Origin: Thraustochytrium sp. TN22
Taxonomy: Eukaryota > Sar > Bigyra > Thraustochytrida > Thraustochytriidae
DNA length: 64,000 nucleotides
NCBI GenBank assembly: GCA_013306675.1
Contig: JABLUY010000035.1
Location: 1 to 64,000, forward strand
Reading direction: 5' to 3'
The position numbers and the translations under genes were made by a program. The notes beneath the pieces are model-generated. The model made no database searches. It was not told the DNA's origin and saw only the letters and a list, made by a program, of their open reading frames with translations. Positions 58,708-64,000 of the stretch are shown here, in pieces. Each line of letters begins with the position of its first letter. The first letter of the stretch is position 1.

Positions 58708-60662
58708 TCACATGTTTCGATCCACGTCCGCCGGCCCGTGCAAGTACGTGCACACGAAAACCTGGGGCGGTGCGTCCGCCGTCAGCGCGTCCAAAGAGAA
58801 CTGCACCGCGCGACTGCGCCAGAGCACGAGCCGGTCTGCGATGGGAGCCACTGCGCCGGTCGTGCCAAGGCGGAGTCGCCCGCCGTGCACCTCGTCCCAG
58901 TCCGTGGTTGCACAGTATGCCGCGGAGATCTTGAAGCCGTTGTCCTGTGCGCCAAAGGCGCCGTCGTGCCGCGCCGCCAGCCCGCCAAAGCCGCCCTCTC
59001 CGCGCGCCAGCCCGGGCGTCTCATCTCGCTCCTCCGCCTCGGCCACAAGACGGTCCGGGTCGCCCACAATGTACACGAGAACGCGGCCGGCGACCGACTT
59101 GCGCAAGTGCAGGTAGTCTGCCTTGCGGTTGAGCTCATACGGCAACGCCAAGAGCCGGCGGACCACATCGTGCAGGGCGACAAAGTTCTCCTCCAGGTCC
59201 GCGAGCTCGATCCAGCACGACCATGGGCCGCGATAGTCCACGGGTCGCGCGGCCCTGGTGCCACCCTCGCCGCCGCGCCCGGCCCGGGCAAGCTCAGCCT
59301 TGGACTGGCTCGCCAGATCGCGCGGCTCAAAGTGTCCGGACGTGTACAGGTCCGCCACGTCTGCGCGCACGAGCGAGACCCAGGACTCCGACTCCTCGGC
59401 GCTCCCGCCTCCGAGCAGGCCGTCCACGAGACCCACGCCACGCGCGCCATCCCCCAGCGCCCGCAGCGCGGCCTCGTCCACCTGCTCCAGAGGCTGCCCG
59501 TCCGCGCCTGCCTCCGCCTCGCCCTCGCCGCCCGGCGCCGCCTCCAAGGCGTCCGTCTGCGCCAGCAGCGCGTTCTGCTGACGATTCACTTCGTGCACCA
59601 TGTCCACGATCTGGTGCGCAAACGCCTCGTTGAGCACCTGCGGCCGCAGCATGCGTTCCGTGTCGGCATCCATGAACTGTCCCTCCTTGGCTGCCTTGGC
59701 CTTGACATTGCTCGACACCGAGTCAGCCTTGGCTTCAATCCGCGGGAAGAGGGCCACCAAGGCGTCAAAGTACGCCTCGTTCGCAACCAGCTCCTGGAAG
59801 CTCTGCGGCATGCGCGCCGCCGCCTCCTTGGGCAGTGGCGACTTCCCGTACACGATCTGCCGGAAGTGCGAGGCGTTCTGCATGCGTGAGAACAGCCCGT
59901 CCAGCAGGCCGTCGCTCGACTGCGCCCCGGCCCCGCGAAGCTTCTCGCGGAGCCGCTCCAGATTGCGACGTGCCTTGCGCGCCGCCGCCTCCTCCTCGCT
60001 CGCCGGCGCGCCCTCCCGATCAGGATACAGCTGCGGCACCACACCACGCCGCTTCGCTTCCGCGGCCGCCCGCTTCTGCAGCGACTCGAACGTGGTACTG
60101 CTGCCGCCCGCCGCCAGCGCCGTCTTGTACACCATCGCCGCCTCGCGCGCGCGTCCCAGCTTGCTCAGCGCCTGGCCCTTGCGAAAGTACGCCTGCAGCG
60201 GTCACAGTCCCGTCAGCGGAGCGCAGCGCCAAGGACTCACGCACGTACGCTCCTTGGAGCACCTACCTTCTCCCACGTCGGGTCCACCCCGAGCGCCGCG
60301 TCCGCGTCCTGCACAGCCGCCTCGAAGTCGTTCATCAAGAACCAGGTCGTCGCGCGGTTCGTGTACAGCGCGCAGCGGAGCTGGCGAAGCGATGAGCCGT
60401 GCGGTCAGTCTTCTGCTGTCTGGACTCTCTGCCTCGCTCGCCTGCACCTCGTGGCAGGACAGGCTTGCCTTTTGGCTGGTCGTGCCGCGCCTCGCCTCGC
60501 CTCGCCTGACCGGCACCTACTCACCTGGCCTACCTTGCCGCTGGTCTCGGCATGCTGCGCGACCGCATCGAGCGCCAGCGAGTACGCTTCGGCCGCCTGG
60601 CGCCACTCGCGCGCCTTGAACGCATCGTTGCCGCGCGCTTTGAGCGCCTCCGCCTCCTCCAT
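58708..60662 (-). CDS. TPR protein with degenerate prolyl-4-hydroxylase-like domain, three exons
   Basis: Exons: 60662..60525 (or ..60534), 60380..60267, 60192..58708; about 575-578 aa. Intron 1 has two overlapping donors in phase 0 (AAG/GTAGGC and CAG/GTGAGT); intron 2 is 74 nt with GTAGGT and CTGCAG. Spliced, exons 1-3 give three classic TPRs (EALKARGNDAFKAREWRQAA; LYTNRATTWFLMNDFEAAVQ; AYFRKGQALSKLGRAREAAM). A charged helical middle follows, then a domain resembling 2-oxoglutarate/Fe(II) hydroxylases (RLLALPYELNRKADYLHLRK; HGGRLRL; PIADRLVLWRS). The HxD pair and the distal His are not where expected, so it may not bind iron. Likely cytosolic scaffold or pseudo-enzyme. Confidence 0.75.
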
Positions 60663-60905
60663 GGCTGCCGCGCGCTGCTTGCTGGGCGAGTGCGCCGTTC
60701 GGTTTTTGCCGTTCGTCAATCCTCTTGATGAGTCAGGGCAGGGCACTGCAGTGCCAGTGATCGTCACTTACGAAACGAGGAGTCGAGGACAAGGACTCAG
60801 ACGATGACCGGCCACCGGAGCGGGCGGGCTGTCTGCCCTCGCGTAACTACAATACCTTGTTCGCATCTTCACAACGCGGAACAACAACAAAAGAGGCTTC
60901 TGGCT

Positions 60906-60927
60906 GGTACCATGGTACCATGGTACC
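60906..60927. repeat. GGTACCAT palindromic micro-repeat
   Basis: GGTACC occurs three times at 8-bp spacing, separated by AT, forming a perfect palindrome of about 22 bp just beyond the PX-VPS9 stop codon. Could act as a cruciform or be a chance repeat. Confidence 0.85.
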
Positions 60928-60936
60928 ACGTTTACA

Positions 60937-62697
60937 TCAAAAGTCTGCCGTGGCCAGAAAGTGCAGCCCACTCTCCAAGACAGTGAGCCAGTACTTGACC
61001 TCGGTCTCCATAAGAGCATCGCTGGCGAGTGCGGTCATGAGAGCGCGAGTGGCGCACGGATGCCGCAGACGAGAGCAGGCAAGCACGTAGAAAAAGGTGG
61101 GGACCAAGTCGTCCGCGCCGAGCACCTGGCCCAGAGCCGAGGTCTCCTCGCCGCCTTCCTTGAGCTCCTCGTGCTCGCGGGCCCGATCCGGCACCGCGGC
61201 GGAGGCGATGCCACGGTGAATGAGCTCCACGCAGTCCATGAGCGTGTCGATGCGCATACTCGGCAGATTGTGCTCCGCGTCCTCGAGCTGGTTGATGACG
61301 GCCACGGCGTTCTCCCAGCCCCAGGCGAACGACTCGCCATCGCCGACGCTACTCGCGGCACACGTGCCAGGCGCAAAGGCCGGGTGCACACGAGCGCCAA
61401 AGAGCGCAGGCGGAATGCCGCGGCCGCGGTACGTCATCTGCAGCTCGTCCATGCGCTCGCGCACTGCAAGATCCGATCCTCCAGCCACGATTGAGGCTGC
61501 CAGCTCCAGCCGCTCAACGAGCCCCTGGTGCCGCTCCAGCAGCGAGGCCTCCAAGATGCGGTGCGTCATGTCCCGGCAGAAGCTCGCGTCGAAACCCACG
61601 TCCACGCCCATCGTCGCGCAGTCCGGATTGGATTCGAGCAGCCTCGTCGTGAGCCTGGTCTGAAAGCCCTGCACGCGGGCCAATAACTCCTCAGCCTTGG
61701 CCTCTCCGGGATGCGCCTTCGCGCCCGAGCCACGAAAGAAGCCCCGCAGGTACGTGCGTGGTCGCTTCACGGGCAACGCCCCGGCTTCAGCGCTCTCGGC
61801 CTGCGAAAGCAGCTGGCGCTCCGGGTAGAGCTGCAGCATCTTGCTTGCGAAGCGGTCCACGTGGCCCTGTTGCGTGGCAACCAGCTGGCTCAGCGCCATG
61901 CACACGCGCTCCGTTGGGTTCTGAAGCGAGAATACACGCAGCTTCGCCGACATGGCGCGCTTGCGCCGCGCCTCCTGGTCTGGCAGCCGCGCCACGCGCG
62001 GCTGAGACGCCACCACGTGCCGCATGAGCGCTTGCGCCTTGAGCATGCGCTCGTCTGCGTTCGCTAGCGCCCCCGACGTCGTGCTCTGCACCATGAAGCT
62101 GCCGACGAAAAGTCGGCTGCGCACAGCGGGCCGCTGCGCATGCAGGTGATTCTCGGCCTCTAGCAGCTGCGCCAGCGCCGCGCCCAGCGCGACCGCGCTC
62201 TCCCCGTACTCCTTGCTCTGGGCGGCGACCAGGCAGTCGCGCAAGTACGCCTCAATCGCCTGTCGCCGCTGCTCAATCAGTGCGCTTGACAGCGTCGCCT
62301 TGGACGAGAACCTGCTGGGGAACTTGCTCAGACCGCGGGCCGCCGGTCCCAGGAGCCGTGCCTCATGAGCGAACTTGCGCAGCTCGCGGAATCTCCGCTG
62401 CACGGTCCACCCGTGACCGTCCTCGCACTCCACCTGCACGTAGTACATGGCGAACGGCCTCTGCGCCTTGTCGTGCAGGTCAACCTTGATGCTTGTGCCA
62501 GGCACTGACACCTGTAGCATCCGCTCGAAGGCGCGGAGCGAGCGACGCGGTCTCGGCGGCACCCTCGGCCGCAGTCGGCCAGGGCCATCAGCCTGCCACG
62601 CGGCCCGGTACGTGCGCGGCGGCATAGGCGGTGCCGCCATGGCGCCCGGTGTTGTTGCCAAGGTCGAGCGCGCAACTTGCTTGACTAAGTGCTCCAC
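60937..62697 (-). CDS. PX-VPS9 domain protein, putative Rab5-family GEF
   Basis: 586 aa. A PX phosphoinositide-binding domain spans about residues 60-165: strand MLQVSVPGTSIKVD, WTVQRRFRELRKFAHEARLL (the basic lipid-contact motif), then LSKFPSRF and IEQRRQAIEAYL. A helical middle (about 200-430) follows. The C-terminal VPS9 domain (about 430-586) contains LGADDLVPTFFYVLACS and ends ETEVKYWLTVLESGLHFL, matching the D-x2-P and Y-x-LT signatures of Rab5/Vps21 exchange factors. Expected role: recruitment to PI3P endosomes and activation of Rab5-type GTPases. The start at 62697 is the first ATG; Met20 is possible. Confidence 0.88.
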   Translation of the reverse strand: MEHLVKQVARSTLATTPGAMAAPPMPPRTYRAAWQADGPGRLRPRVPPRPRRSLRAFERMLQVSVPGTSIKVDLHDKAQRPFAMYYVQVECEDGHGWTVQRRFRELRKFAHEARLLGPAARGLSKFPSRFSSKATLSSALIEQRRQAIEAYLRDCLVAAQSKEYGESAVALGAALAQLLEAENHLHAQRPAVRSRLFVGSFMVQSTTSGALANADERMLKAQALMRHVVASQPRVARLPDQEARRKRAMSAKLRVFSLQNPTERVCMALSQLVATQQGHVDRFASKMLQLYPERQLLSQAESAEAGALPVKRPRTYLRGFFRGSGAKAHPGEAKAEELLARVQGFQTRLTTRLLESNPDCATMGVDVGFDASFCRDMTHRILEASLLERHQGLVERLELAASIVAGGSDLAVRERMDELQMTYRGRGIPPALFGARVHPAFAPGTCAASSVGDGESFAWGWENAVAVINQLEDAEHNLPSMRIDTLMDCVELIHRGIASAAVPDRAREHEELKEGGEETSALGQVLGADDLVPTFFYVLACSRLRHPCATRALMTALASDALMETEVKYWLTVLESGLHFLATADF

Positions 62698-63028
62698 TCC
62701 AACTGTGACGAGGAGGTCTTGGGCCCTGTCTTTTCGCGCGCGACCGCTCGCTTGCTCACCGTCTGCGCGTCAAAAGAAAAAGCGAACCATTCACACATGC
62801 GCACTGGTGATGGCAGGGAGGGGTCCGTTGAAGTGTGCACTACCGTCTTTGCAGTGAAGTGCCGAAATGCAGTGCAGTGCCAGTGCAACTTGTCATTCGT
62901 GACATCTTCTACAATGCGGCCGCGGGCAGTGGCAGGTTTGCAATCAGCAGCAGAGAGCAGCTGGTCCGTCAGGTCCATCTGGTCCGCGGCGCGCTCGCGC
63001 GCGCACAGACCTGTTGACGCACAGCGCC
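62698..63028. promoter_or_regulatory. Divergent promoter region
   Basis: 331 bp between the divergent starts of the PX-VPS9 gene (minus) and the last gene (plus). Contains GTGCAGTGC-type words near 62860-62885. No element identified. Confidence 0.4.
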
Positions 63029-64000
63029 ATGACACACGATCACGAGGGCCTGCAGGCGCTGCGGCAGCTGGCGGCTGTTCTGGACCTGCGTGCGCTGGAG
63101 AATGACGAGGCCGCCGGCGCCGCGCGCGACACGGCAGAGGAGACTACGGACTCGGAGGCGGACGAGGCGCTGCGTTCCGGCGGCCCGCGCGCAGGCACGC
63201 TCAACCTGCCGCTGCTCTTCAAGCTGCTGCGCAGCCGGGACCCTGAAGTGCTGCGTTTCTTGAATCACAGCCCGTGGCTGCGCCCGCTTTGCGTCCTTGA
63301 GGTGGTCACCGATGGCCTCATCATGGATCTTGTGTACGTTGTGCTTTTACTTGATCGCCTGCGCCTTCCTTTGCGCCCTCAACTTCACTTTCGCTCTCGC
63401 CACGCCTGACTGACTGACTGACTGACGTGCGTATCGCAGTGCCGAGGCGACGGATCGCCTGGACGTGGCTCGTTTCGCGGCGCTCTGGACCAAGCACCGC
63501 CCTGTGCCTGCCCGTGCTGCCGTGGCCAAGACGCGCGTCGCGCTGCGCGACATCTACAATGCGGTCGTCGCCTTCGAACAGGAGCGCGCCAAGGGCACAC
63601 CGGCGCCAGAGCGTGAGGAGAAGACTATCGAAGGCGAGACCGAGGAGCGTAAGGCAGCCGAGGACGCCGAGGACGCCGAGGACGCCGAGTCTAAAAAAGG
63701 CGACCCGGAACAGGAAAAGGGTGTCTCTTCGCCTCATGGCATTCTCGCGGAATCCGTGCTGGACGCGCTCGAGGAGCGCCTCGAGGTGCGCGCTATCTGC
63801 TCCACGTGCAATTGGTTCCTCCGCGTCGCGGCTGGGAATGCGCTCGCCGACATGTGCTGCATTGAGGACGCCAGGCTTGATTTCGAGTCTTTCGTGGACC
63901 TCCTGGAAACCTGCAAGACCATCGAAGACCACATCGGGAACGAGCCAGCTACCATCTCGCCCGTGCTTCTCGAGGTACTGTTGACGCGCACCAAGGCGCG
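63029..64000 (+). CDS. Unrecognised helical protein, two exons, 3' end outside the window
   Basis: Exon 1 is 63029..63333 (MTHDHEGLQALRQLAAVLDL...), then a 106-nt intron (GTACGT donor, TATCGCAG acceptor, phase 2), then exon 2 from 63440 open to the window end. About 288 codons are visible. The spliced reading joins LIMDLV to AEATDRLDVARFAALWTKHR. The protein is predominantly helical, with an acidic run of repeated AED (near residue 175) and a second helical block (LEERLEVRAICSTCNWFLRV). It might be an armadillo-like scaffold, but I recognise no family. The intron ends with five tandem TGAC units supplying repeated CTGAC branch-site matches. Confidence 0.65.

Overview
The window is GC-rich nuclear DNA of a unicellular eukaryote. 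It carries spliceosomal, RNase P, gamma-tubulin-complex and secretory-pathway genes, short GT-AG introns with CTAAC or CTGAC branch sites, mitochondrial presequences, and long homopolymeric and acidic low-complexity tracts. Most genes are single-exon and tightly packed on both strands. A class II xylose isomerase, triple C-x4-C-x10-C-x2-H zinc knuckles of the kind common in oomycetes and plants, and few introns suggest a stramenopile such as a high-GC thraustochytrid. This placement is an inference with low to moderate confidence.

Left part (1-20785). A two-repeat Myb/telobox protein; an EF-hand protein; POP5 (one intron); xylose isomerase with a duplicated 3' end; a mitochondrial CDP-alcohol phosphatidyltransferase fused to a cytidylyltransferase-like domain, divergent from a FUN14/EF-hand protein; a protein with a zinc ribbon and a WW-like motif; a USP36-like nucleolar deubiquitinase; an unrecognised acidic protein; and a DnaJ-X protein.

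Centre (about 20990-36746). A tandem array of three ROC-COR-TIR genes on the minus strand, each divergent from a TPR gene on the plus strand. Copies 2 and 3 are TIR-linker repeat-ROC-COR-TIR; copy 1 lacks the N-terminal TIR. Only the rightmost TPR gene is whole; the other two are truncated and fused to DNA resembling the DnaJ 5' flank. This points to repeated about 5.5-kb unequal duplications. The spacers of units B and C hold a decayed TIR remnant. The three ROCO copies end in different tails: a hydrophobic anchor, a short Ser tract, and a Ser tract plus a basic cluster. This looks like an expanding innate-immunity or cell-death type signalling locus and is the most interesting part of the window.

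Right part (37081-64000). A membrane-anchored HAD phosphatase, a polyQ regulator, U2 snRNP A' with an added SAP domain, a PLD-type mitochondrial cardiolipin synthase with a duplicated 3' end, a small coiled-coil protein, MOZART1 divergent from a secreted glutathione peroxidase, a 5.3-kb gene-poor repeat-rich stretch, a polyQ zinc-knuckle protein, Kish/TMEM167 (intron directly after the ATG), a TPR protein with a degenerate prolyl-hydroxylase-like domain, a PX-VPS9 Rab GEF, and a partial gene running off the end. I saw no tRNA, rRNA, CRISPR array, virus-like element or intact transposon.
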